This document shows, one piece after another, positions 23,865 to 33,894 of a stretch of DNA of 64,000 bases (within the stretch, counting starts at the first letter, position 1; every line of letters starts with the position of its first letter). The DNA is taken from contig JACGCK010000032.1 in the NCBI GenBank assembly GCA_014925825.1, positions 186,001 to 250,000 on the forward strand. Direction: 5' to 3'. The notes beneath the pieces are model-generated. The model had not been told where the DNA came from and did no database searches. It saw nothing but the letters and a program-made list of their open reading frames with translations. The stretch comes from Pholiota molesta (taxonomy: Eukaryota; Basidiomycota; Agaricomycetes; Agaricales; Strophariaceae). The position numbers were made by a program, and so were the translations under genes.

Positions 23865-24734
23865 TCGATAGGATTCTATCTATTGTATATTGATACCTTC
23901 GGATACGATTATTTTTGCTACAGTTTTGACAGGTCATAACCTGCTCTTATTGACCATGGTTCTCTCTGGAGTGAGTGTCATGTTATTAGCTTTCGCGTGA
24001 AGCAAGCGTAAACCAAGCTTGCATTTTTTGAAACATAATGATTTGTGTTTGGAGAATATACGGGATTGTAAATCTCCTATTTAACATCCACATTATCAAT
24101 TCATGCATTGTCCATGCGACGATCTCGAATCCCTCGCCTACACCACCTTTTACCTCTTACGCGACAACCTCCCTTGGCAGACAACCGCACCGAATCATGG
24201 GAACAGTGTCAGAGAGCAACGATGATTTGGAGCATGTCAAGGACGATAAAAAGTGAGATCCACGAACAGTTATTTCGCATAGAATATCGGCGATTGGGAT
24301 GTACGGGGTGGATTGAACAAGCAGATCTAGCAGATAGTAATATTCCTCAAATTATAGAAGTAATAAAGGCAAACTAGTCATAATAAGTTCTGTGTAGGAG
24401 GGTAAAAGGGTTTGCAGTGCATTACGCATGATAAGGACAAGGACAGCCATCGTCAACGTTGGCTCTCGGGAGGTGCCAGCATTGGTAGACCGGCGAGATG
24501 AACACGGAAGACGACCAAGGAATCGATGTGACGGAGGGAATAGCATCGAAGCTCCAGACAACCACAGACCTGTAGCTAACATTAGCCTGAAGAAGTTGAT
24601 TAAGGAGCCTGGAAATTTGGTAACAATAATAAAAGCGAATGTAAAATGATGCCGGGAGATCCATATTAAATGATACACAAAGTTGCGAAGAGAGGAAAGC
24701 AGATAGCGACAGCAAATGAGATGTAATATGCAAG
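23865..24734. other. Intergenic stretch
   Basis: The 3' flanks of the F-box gene (+) and the small basic gene (-). Short frames here have no family resemblance. Confidence 0.5.
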
Positions 24735-25629
24735 TCAGGAAGGAGGCGCAACCTTGGCCTTCCGTCTGATTTTTTGCGTGAAGGTTTTCGCCTTGGATAA
24801 CCAGCCAATAGTTTTAAGACGTGATCCAAGCAGCGTCTTTTGAGATTGTTGCTTCTGGACAGGCCCGCGAGCTACAACGCTGGCACTTCTTGAGCGAGTG
24901 ACAACGCGTTCTCCGTCGTTCTCCTCGTGCACAGACTCGACAATGGCCTCTTGGACAGAGATTCCGATGACAACATTCGCCTCGATGTTTTGCATGCCAG
25001 GCGAGGGTATTACGCTAGCTGATCGCGAGCGGCTCAGACTTCGCGGAATGATTTTGGATGAGATACTTGACCTTCCAGCGATGTGGTGCATTTGAGTGAC
25101 GTGGTTATCGTCTTCGGTATGTGCTCCAGCGTTCGAAAACTCTGACGCTCCTGACGCGATAGAATTTGTACTGTTGTTCTAAAATATAATTCCAATTAGC
25201 TAAATACGGATGAGAATAAGCGGCCAACGCACTGCAACGTGGGATTTGTAGAAGGGCGAACTGGGAGCAAACGCCTTCACGCTGGGTGATCGAGAGCCTG
25301 GGTCTTTCGCGGCAAAATCGTCGGGGGAAACCTTTCCCAACTTCAGCTTATTGTCGGAGGCAAGTGTTTTAAAGCGGACATACCTGGCCAATCCGAGAAA
25401 TTGAAATGCTCCCTCGTCGCCTCTCTTTTTGTCGCTTGGCGGTGGCGGCATTGGCCACTTTCAAAGCCGACAATCCATCGACGTCGTCGAGTTGTGCAAG
25501 TTGCGCTCGTCTCTCGCTCTCTTGTTCTACTTTCTGGAATATCTGGATTGTATAATAATGTCAGCTGAGTCTTAGCCATGGGAAATTATAAAAACGCACC
25601 TGCTCTAGGGGCTCAGGACATCCGTCCAT
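24735..25629 (-). CDS. Unknown basic Ser-rich protein, about 243 aa
   Basis: Minus-strand exons 25629-25600, 25533-25384, 25340-25233 and 25178-24735 join in frame. The first half has a charged helical stretch (KVEQESERRAQLAQLDDVDG), possibly a short coiled coil, then Ser-Pro motifs. The second half has two near-identical basic Ser clusters (SRSRSASV) about 55 residues apart and a Lys/Arg-rich C-terminus (KAKTFTQKIRRKAK). The repeated RSRSAS motifs look like kinase or 14-3-3 docking sites; that is inference. I do not recognise the family. The acceptor of exon 3 could lie 6 bases upstream, adding two residues. Confidence 0.65.
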
Positions 25630-26400
25630 GTCGGTCCTGCAAGATAAACGCGTCGAATAGAGTATGGGAGAGGTATTCGCGCGAAGTCCACGAGAATATT
25701 GGAGAATATCGAGAATAAAGCAGGAGCGTTCACTGGGACCGCATGCTGTTCATCGTTCTCTTGCCAATGAGCTGGAACCCCTTTTTGTCAGTGCGCTAAT
25801 CCCCGCATTAACATTTTGATCTCCGATTGAATGACACTTTCAAGCTCAGCGGCATATGGATTGCCCAATCATCCTTTCAGCTTTCAGGTTTATCCCAAGG
25901 GACTCAACAAGGATCTGTCTAGATTGGTCTCAGGTCGCAAAAATGAATTACCAAAATTATGTACCCACTGATCAATATGCGCGCCCATAAGTGGGAATTG
26001 ATAGAAGATATGCCACTGGGATTTCATCTGATCTGGTTCAATAGAACGCAGAATATTGTAAATGGTTGGTAAATGGAATTGTACAGAATTGTACTCGCCC
26101 TTTCAAAAGTACAGTCTGTCAACATTTTTCAATAATCACCAGCTGGATTTAATAACTCCTATACGAGGCCGAAATACAACGATCAAATTAACTACAATAG
26201 TGTTTGTATAACCAGATTCTGATACTATCTAATTGATAACATGATTTGGTTGACTGCCATGCGGACCGTGGGTCAATCTAACTGACTCTGGACCGATCGA
26301 TACAAGTCGTTCTTCAATTCCGTGTTTCCCAACCCTTGTTCCTTCACTACAGAATCCAGAACGCAGCGCTGAGCTATCAAGTCACAACTTCCACCAAGGT
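25630..26400. other. Divergent intergenic region
   Basis: About 770 bases separate the minus-strand basic gene from the 5' leader of the F-box/LRR gene. It is AT-rich and holds no credible frame. Confidence 0.5.
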
Positions 26401-26460
26401 ATGTGCTCAAACATTGTAGACCAACCTATGAGTAATTTGAACGTCTTTTGAATAATAGTC
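26401..26460 (+). other. Putative 5'-UTR intron of the F-box/LRR gene
   Basis: A canonical GTATGT donor at 26401 and an ATAATAG acceptor ending 26460 frame a 60-nt intron, the usual length in this window. It lies 40 bases upstream of the start codon, so it would be spliced from the leader. Confidence 0.4.
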
Positions 26461-26499
26461 CGAGTCTAAGCTTCGAAGCGGTTGGGTGCATTCTCAAGA

Positions 26500-28338
26500 A
26501 TGGACGAGCTGCCCACACTCAACGAGAGCCGTTCAATCCAAGAGACGCTCCGTATAATCGATGATTCTATCGCTAAACAACAAAAGGCTATTGACGAGCT
26601 CCTCAAACCTCTTCGGGACTTGAAATTCCACCGAAACACTATCATACCCATCTCACGCCTTCCTCCCGAACTTATGTGCAGGATTTTCTCCCTTGCACAG
26701 GTCCCGCACCCTACGGCATCCGAACCAAGTCCGTTGGAGTGGATAAATCTGACATACGTATGTCGCCACTGGCGGAACATCGCTATCAGTTCTCCCAGTC
26801 TATGGGTTATTCCGCCTATTGGAAATCACAGATGGGTCAGCGAAATGCTCCGCAGATCGAAAGGGTCCAGCCTTGTAATCAGATCAGATACAGAAAAGTC
26901 GTCAACAGAGTCAGGGATAATGCTGGCTCTCCGACAAATTCGCCGTATCAAAGAGCTATCGCTACGAAATTTCAATTCGGACGCATGGGAATCTATACGA
27001 GAAATGTTACCGAAGTCTGTTCCGCATCTTGAACATCTTTGCTTGCACGGTGTAGAATCTGATATGGGCTCAGGCTGGGAGGTGATAGAGCCGCAACCCT
27101 TCGTTATCTGGGAGGATATTCTATGCGAAACAGAGAATCTACGTCAGCTGGAGTTGAACCACGTCCAGTTGAGCTGGGATTCCCATTCCCATCTCTTTCA
27201 CTCTCTCACACACCTCAAACTGAAGGATCTTCGGCGGATTTCCTTGCCCAGTGGAAAGCAATTGACAACTGCGCTGAAAAGCATGCCTGACTTGGAAGTT
27301 TTGGATTTATGGGATTCCCTTCCGAGCTCAACAGACCAGGAATCTTCGTGGGGATCTGAAAATATCCATCTCGTCCATCTTCGATCCCTATCTATAACTT
27401 CCATGTTTGTCGAAGTTGAGCCCTTCTTTCGCTGTGTCACATTTCCACCCACCGCCATAGTCAAGATCGCATGCCGTGACGATCATATGATTAGAATGCT
27501 CACTGGTGCTACAAATCAAAACCCAAATTTCTCCGGCTTTATCGTTGCGTTAGCCCGATCATACTCAGCGACAATTCTCGATACAACCTTCCACAGCATC
27601 AAACTGTACAGAAGTGGCGTCAGCGATTTTCATCTGCAGTTTTTCATGGACGCATTAAACTTGAACGAGATAACAAATACCACTGCTATTGCTCATTTAG
27701 AATTGTCGTTGGCTTTTGGCGCACCCAACGCTGCCAGAGAGCTCATGACCGACATTTTCAATAGCAGTATTCCTCTACACAACATCAGTTGCATATCTCT
27801 CCGCGATGGCACATCTGGGCTCGACAGCGAAACGATAGCAACTACATTTGGACTCAAGCTGCCGTCGCTGCATTCAGTCATGATTTCAGGAAACGGAGCA
27901 AGACCATTTTTTAATGCGATGCATCTTGGCACAAATGTTGGACTCGGAGACGCCACACGATCCGAAGAAACCCCATTCCAGGAGGTCTATTTCCCCTATG
28001 TCTCTTCGATCGGTTTGGACGACATTACTTTTCAAGGCGACACGGACACGCCCGGCGACCCGGTAGCACTGCCCATTGAACTGCTCCAAAATTTCCTCGT
28101 CCAGCGTTCTGAGCTCGGTGCGCCAATAGAAACATTGTTTATGTGGGATTCAAGTTACGAAGTCCATGAAAAGGGTATAAAATCATTAATGGAAATAGTG
28201 GTTAATGCTGAACTTGAGTGGAAAATAAAAGTGATGGAAGAGGATTGCTTACTGCACGACTGGTACTCAATGCACGAAGAAGACGAGGGAGACGAAGGAG
28301 AGGTAAAGGAGGAAGTTGAAGACGGATGGAGAGGATGA
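26500..28338 (+). CDS. F-box/LRR-type protein, 612 aa
   Basis: A single exon from ATG 26500. The N-terminus has a coiled-coil-like helix (about residues 10-50, IDELLKPLRDL). The classic mushroom F-box follows: ISRLPPELMCRIFSLA, then WINLTYVCRHWRNIAISSPSLW. The rest is a chain of leucine-rich segments with the phrases VPHLEHLCLHGVES and LRQLELNHVQL, and a final acidic tail (EEDEGDEGEVKEEVED). The domain order matches the large Agaricomycete F-box family, thought to recruit substrates to SCF ubiquitin ligases. The substrate is unknown. In-frame codons upstream of 26500 lack an ATG, supporting this start. No lesion. Confidence 0.85.
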   Translation: MDELPTLNESRSIQETLRIIDDSIAKQQKAIDELLKPLRDLKFHRNTIIPISRLPPELMCRIFSLAQVPHPTASEPSPLEWINLTYVCRHWRNIAISSPSLWVIPPIGNHRWVSEMLRRSKGSSLVIRSDTEKSSTESGIMLALRQIRRIKELSLRNFNSDAWESIREMLPKSVPHLEHLCLHGVESDMGSGWEVIEPQPFVIWEDILCETENLRQLELNHVQLSWDSHSHLFHSLTHLKLKDLRRISLPSGKQLTTALKSMPDLEVLDLWDSLPSSTDQESSWGSENIHLVHLRSLSITSMFVEVEPFFRCVTFPPTAIVKIACRDDHMIRMLTGATNQNPNFSGFIVALARSYSATILDTTFHSIKLYRSGVSDFHLQFFMDALNLNEITNTTAIAHLELSLAFGAPNAARELMTDIFNSSIPLHNISCISLRDGTSGLDSETIATTFGLKLPSLHSVMISGNGARPFFNAMHLGTNVGLGDATRSEETPFQEVYFPYVSSIGLDDITFQGDTDTPGDPVALPIELLQNFLVQRSELGAPIETLFMWDSSYEVHEKGIKSLMEIVVNAELEWKIKVMEEDCLLHDWYSMHEEDEGDEGEVKEEVEDGWRG

Positions 28339-29837
28339 TAATCTGGTTTGTCAATTGCGATACACAGCTTTTCACGAGGCTAATAATTAATTCTTTCGAC
28401 CCAAGACTGCCCAGGTGTTCGGAGCCGGTAGAGCCTCTATTATAAGGTTTCGAGCGAATCAATTCAGGGAAGGGAAAAACGCTTGCGGTCGGGTGGAATC
28501 TGGAGGAATCCGATACCAAGAATTTTATAAAGCGATCGAGTGAACCCAAACAAATGGACATTGTATGCAAATTGTATGATCAATATACTTGAATAGGAAA
28601 AGTTCATATCTGCCCTCATGCATCCACTGATCCAGAGCATCTGAAGATTCTGAACTCCGTGTCGTGACTGTCATCTACTGAAGTACTTGCATTTGGACGT
28701 CGCGGATAAGTAATCCTTTAGCTGAAGGTGCACGGTAAGGACTAGGGATTAAAATCGTCCTGTATTAAAACACCTTTGTAAGGCTACTTTCTATTAGCTC
28801 CTGGAAAATACTGAGAGATGAGAGTTGGTTGAACTTGAGAGCAACGACTTCAACTTGAGGCACAATTTCGGTACACGTGATCATCATTGATAACGCGACG
28901 TGGCGGGTGGCCGCCGCAGTAGCTTCGCCTTAGGCTTCGACTTGAATCTACCCATTGCTTCAGTTTACGCCGAACAAGTATGTATGTATACCATTTAACT
29001 TTATCAGTTTATCAGTTTATCTGCTGAATACACAAACCAACTGTGGCACAACAGTAGCGCCAACTCTGCAAGGCGGCAATCATTCAAGCTTGATTCAAGC
29101 AACAGTTTTCTGATCAGAGCTCAGCTCGCCATTTCACCACCGACATATCCCATATTCCTGATTGCCTCTGCTTACCCGGAGTAATACGGGCCTTGGCGTT
29201 TACCATCGTTCCGCCCTCCCGTTTCACGATAACCAAGCCCAAACCAAGCCATTGTTGAGAATTGGTTGAGAAGAAATAGCACTTCGACTCTCATGTCATG
29301 ATATTCGCTCATATCTGAACCGATATAAACTGGATATCGTCCGACATCTGTACTAGGATGCACGAGGAGCTATAGGACGTTCTCAGGTTATACTCGAGAA
29401 TATTCCCTCTTGGATGAAAGTATCCCAGGCGGGAAGGTGATATTTTTAGCCTCTTCCCACTGGAAAGCATCTATTCGTTCCCTGGTTGCGTTTGAAGGCT
29501 CTACCTCCATTTTTTTCTCTGAAAGAAACCGAGGCCACAATATCCAACAGGTCAGTATTCTGTGCTCTTGTCTTTCTTTGTCTCTGCACACTCTGAATTT
29601 TGATATGGGTAGTCAACCTCAAGCAGCTGCGCTTAGCTGCACATTTCTTTTCGATGCATCCACATGACGCAGCTTTCAAATCCGCCTTGGAACCTCAATC
29701 AATGGGCAATATGAATACTTGTCCATATGGTATGGCCTGGTATGGCGTTATCTTTTCGATGTTGTTCCATACTCATTACCGATCTGCTGGCAGCTTAAAA
29801 GGAAGCAAATATTAGCTTGGCGTTCGAAACAGTCGCG
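28339..29837. other. Intergenic stretch, 1.5 kb
   Basis: I see no gene. The last 150 bases are the promoter of the S41 peptidase. Open frames on the minus strand at 28202-28570 and 29388-29679 are antisense or random. Confidence 0.45.
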
Positions 29838-32819
29838 ATGGCTTTCCTCTCGAATATTCACTCGTTCTTGCTCGTTGCTGGCTTCGTAGCAGCCGCTGCG
29901 ACCGCTTCGGTCGACGTCGTGAACGGGAAGCTGATCCCTGTGCAGCGATTGGCGGACAGAGATGGGTCGCTCCTAGTGCCGTCCGGGCCTGCTTTACCTC
30001 TATCAAAGTCGATCCAGTTATCAAGAACAATGTCTGGTCTTTTTCAAGCTATTTTCTGTGGTTTTCCGAATTTCCCATCTGACCGATTTGCATGTAATAG
30101 ATCGTACAAGTCATCAATAAAACTCTAGCTTTCCACACATCTGTAAACTACGAGTTTAAGGCGCCAGAACCATTCACTGCCGACGTTCACGAAGATCTTT
30201 TGGGAGATTTAGCGCGAATCTCGAAACAAAGTTATCCTTCCGACTATGACCTTCATATCGACTTTTCTCGCACACTCAAACGCCTCAATGACGGACATTG
30301 CGTGTGGATCAACGCTTGCTATGTAAGAGTTGATCATAATTCACTGCAAATTTAGTAGGCTGATTTTCTGTGAAAGGACTGTATGTAATTACGCTCTAAA
30401 TAATGTTCTGGCACTCAATTTTCAACGCACAGCCCTCTTCGTGAACTTCTTGCCGACGCCTCTGGCGCTACTTACTGACGCCAGCGGTGCACAAAGTGTT
30501 CACATCGCTCCGGAGGCTTTCCAAGTCGCGTCCGGAGAATTCGCAGACGAACTTGAGGTTTGGCAGAACGCGTTACCTGGGCCCCTGAAAGGACAACTTG
30601 CATCTGTACGTGTAACCCACCTTCGTTTTCGTTTTCTATTTCATATTCTCAATCTTCACGGTGAGTAGCTTTCCGGCGCCAAGGTCCTTTTGATCAACGG
30701 CCGAGATCCATTCGTTGCCGTCGACGCCAACGCTAAAATCACGGGCAGCTTCCAAGCCTTAGGCACTCGTCAAAACTCGTAAGCATTTCCCTCTAATTTG
30801 ACAGGCGGACAAACTCGATGACCAGTCTTGCAGGTTCTTTTCAAGCTATCAACGTGCCTCTTTTGGGTGGAACTACGTATTAGGAAATTTCGCTCAACAA
30901 TCACTTCCGCTCAGTGATTCGGTTACTTTGACTATCTTGAGGACTGGCCATATCTTGCCGGAGGTCATCACGGTCAGTTTTGTTTAGGCACTCTCCGGTA
31001 AAGTCCCTAATGATCTCAATACTCTTTGAATAGTTACCATATCGCTCACGCATTGGAGGCGCGACTGTAGCATTCAACGACACTGCTTCATGGCGAGCCA
31101 ACAATTGCGTAGCTATTGACGGCACCAATGGCGTAGACGTATTCGCAACGTCCTCAGTCCCAAGCTCCTCCAATATTCCTCTCGTGAAATTCAAGCAACA
31201 GCCTGACATTCCAGCCCAAGTGGAGCGAAAGCAGCTGGTCAACGTCATGCTCGATACGTCTCCACCGTCTGACGTCGTCCTCCCGCCCACTTTGACCCCT
31301 AGTCTCCCTGCCGTTAATGGAAGCGCGAGCGTCACTCAGTTCTACTTGTTAGACGACAAGAAGACGGGCGTAATGGCTCTTGGAAGTTTCTCGGACAATA
31401 ATTTCGACGCGTTTTTGATAGGAATGCTTACTGGACTTCGATCGTTGAAATCGTTGGGTGCCACGCAGCTCATAGTCGATGTGGTGCGCATTTTCTTCCG
31501 CACTGCAGGCATAGCCACTAATGCGACAATTTTGACAGTCGAATAATGGAGGAGGCTTTATCTGCGCCGCTCATGTGAGTGAATAAGATTACATTCTTGC
31601 TTAGATACTGATCATTAGTTTGACAGTGGCTACATCGTATTGTGCGCTATTTTCAACCACATGTTTTATTCGCCAATATCAATTCTGATAACGTTTAGAT
31701 TGCCGGACCAAAATCGACTACCGTTCCGCAATCTGGTCTTGATACTAAAGCTCGAGATGGTCCATTAGCGATGCTCATCGTCGACCAAATCGTAAACAAC
31801 AACGCCGATCCGACTGCGCAGCTTTTGTATAACCCCATAAATTGGGCGAACGCGGACAACGTCTTCTTCGGGCCAACCGACAACTGGCTCCAACCACCCG
31901 TTGCGACCACGATAAACGGCCGTGCTGATGCTTTCAGTCAAAGGTCCGCTCTCAGATTTGTCGTCAGTTTGGGTATGGATTTATTGAATGGGAAATGTAG
32001 GTTAGGAGAAGAATGCCCCGCAGATCAATTCCCGATTCCCCCACCCGCGACGGCCTTGTTCGATCCCAAGAAGGTCGTGATTGTATCGAACGGAAGGTGA
32101 GTACCCGAGCATTTACCTGAATCCTGATACTGATTGCCCCATTGAAATAGATGCGCAAGTTCTTGTTCGTTGTTCAGTGTAAATATCTCTTTTTAGGACG
32201 CTTTAAGTTTCATTGCATCCCTCAGAGTTAATTTTTTCTCCAGGTCACCATGAATAAAGAGGAAGGATCTCCAACTGTAGTTCTGGGCGGAAAGAAGGAT
32301 GTGCAACAACAATATTGTGGCACTGTCGGAGGCCAATCTACCGATTTCTCTACAATGGACACCGAGATCAAGGTACGATATGCTGTTCAACCTTATTGTG
32401 AGAATTTGACAAAGCTAATTGGTTGTCGTAGTCTACTGGCTTGAAGAATAACTCTCTCGCCCCGCCTGACTTGTAAGTGTTATTCATTATTCCCATGTAC
32501 TCCTCACTGAATAATCGCAAATGTTAAGACTCGTCAATGGTGTTCAAGGCATTACTTGGCGACTGGGTTTTGGTGTCGATGACCCTACTCAACCAGAAGG
32601 TATGCTTGATTTCATCAATGGTGCCGCTTTTCATCACTTGCTAATGAGCAATCATTTTACAGAATGGCAACCTCGTCCTGCCACTTTGAACCTTCCCATC
32701 ACTGCCGACATGTAAGTTGCCAAAAGTATACTCCTATTGACTGCCATCTCAATCACGCAAACAGCGTGAACAACCCCGTTGCTATCTGGGAAACAGTCGT
32801 GAAGAAGGTGCTCTCTTAG
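29838..32819 (+). CDS. Secreted S41-family (CPAF-like) serine peptidase, one frame lesion in exon 1
   Basis: Seventeen exons: 29838-30031, 30101-30322, 30377-30380, 30433-30605, 30669-30778, 30834-30972, 31034-31483, 31539-31574, 31627-31641, 31699-31943, 32001-32096, 32151-32178, 32244-32372, 32432-32472, 32529-32599, 32663-32711 and 32765-32819. The signal peptide is MAFLSNIHSFLLVAGFVAAA. Family landmarks follow: DPCAAIGGQRW, SDYDLHIDFSRTLKRLNDGH, SFGWNYVLGNF, DVSNNGGGF, and SNGRCASSCSLF, which probably holds the active Ser. Peptidase S41 enzymes cleave proteins C-terminally; fungal members of this type are secreted and uncharacterised. The 4-nt exon 30377-30380 is required for frame. Between the signal peptide and DPCAAI the frame shifts by one base near 29930. 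With one base the product is 685 aa. Homology to family members is clear throughout. Confidence 0.8.
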
Positions 32820-32910
32820 AGTATGTAGTAATTCGGTGATTGTCATACAGATTATTTTGTCTACGATATGCAAAATACGCCACTACATAAAAGAACAAGT
32901 GTGTACAGTA

Positions 32911-32919
32911 CATATTTCG
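32911..32919 (+). repeat. Left copy of possible target-site duplication
   Basis: CATATTTCG recurs at 33715-33723, directly outside the two ends of the inverted-repeat element at 32920-33713. Confidence 0.45.
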
Positions 32920-33713
32920 AGGACGTCTCGTTTATGGGGAACAATTGTCCATGGACTGTCTAGGAGACAATCCATGGACAGTTGGCCTAATTTGGGAGGC
33001 AGACGTGACAAATGATCTTGTCACCTACCCGCCTTGGCCCCGCCGCCCCCGCCTCAATCCCGTCTTGACCCCGCCATCTCCTGCCATCTCCTGCAGTGCG
33101 CCCTTCCTCTCTTCGCCCTTGTCTGCCACATCCCGCCGTGTGCCACTGCAATGCCCTTCCGAGTCTGTGCCACTGCTCCGCCCTTCTGTACCCCCTCCCG
33201 CTAGCTTGCCTGATCTCAACGCTCAAGCTGCTTGCTGCGGTCCCTCTGGCGCTGATGCGGCCGACTCTCCATCCGCACATCCAGGCAAACGGAACCTGCC
33301 CTCGGAGGGGCAGATCCGGCGTGCCGCTCCACCTCACCTGTGAGGACAGCATGCGCGTAAGCTTCACGTCGCTCTTCACCGCGCGCGGCGCACCCACGAT
33401 CATCGTGTTCGTGCAGCCCGAGATGCTCTCGTGCGAGGCGCTGGTCGGAGGTTGAGGATGGGCGCGGGAGCATTGTGAGCTTTGTTGTTATCAGCAACGG
33501 CGCGCATGGGATGACGCGGAAGTATGGCACACTGTTGCAGCGGGCGTTGAGTGGGCGCTTTTGGGGCACTTAGTGGCACATTAGCCTGAGAGTGGCGGGT
33601 GGCAGTGCTTCACGTGGAAGTCACATCAGTCACAATGCAGAATATAACGAATGAATACACGGGACAATCCAGGAGACAGTCCACGGATTTTATTCCCATA
33701 AATATGACTTCCT
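32920..33713. mobile_element. Non-autonomous DNA transposon (MULE/Pack-MULE-like) with captured GC-rich DNA
   Basis: The two ends are imperfect inverted repeats of about 45 bases. The left begins AGGACGTC then TTTATGGG and TGGACTGTCT. The right, read inverted, begins AGGAAGTC then TTTATGGG and TGGACTGTCT. A 9-base direct repeat, CATATTTCG, flanks them, with one spare base on the right. Just inside the left end a 15-base inverted repeat (GTCCATGGACTGTCT / AGACAATCCATGGAC) forms a hairpin. The interior (about 33040-33590) is much richer in C and G than its surroundings. It holds coding-looking fragments, such as a frame ending YGTLLQRALSGRFWGT, but no transposase. Nine-base duplications and captured gene pieces are features of Mutator-like elements; the class is inference. 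Confidence 0.5.
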
Positions 33714-33714
33714 G

Positions 33715-33723
33715 CATATTTCG
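33715..33723 (+). repeat. Right copy of possible target-site duplication
   Basis: CATATTTCG, matching 32911-32919. One extra G (33714) sits between it and the right inverted repeat. Confidence 0.45.
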
Positions 33724-33894
33724 GGCATCGTTGATATGAAATTATGGGAGCTAATGAATATGAATTTCATAAGTCAACTTTCCAGCCTAGGGTCTCGGGG
33801 ACGCATCTACTCTACTAAGCTAAGTTGGGCTTTGGCATAAATGAAGCGAACATCTAGAGGTCATTAAGAGCGAACAAGTTGCGGGTCATGAACG

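Noticed and set aside
31944..32000. Coding continuation instead of intron in the S41 gene
   Set aside because: The 57-nt stretch is open and in frame, but it has GT-AG borders and interrupts the conserved FSQR-LGEEC join, so I treat it as an intron.
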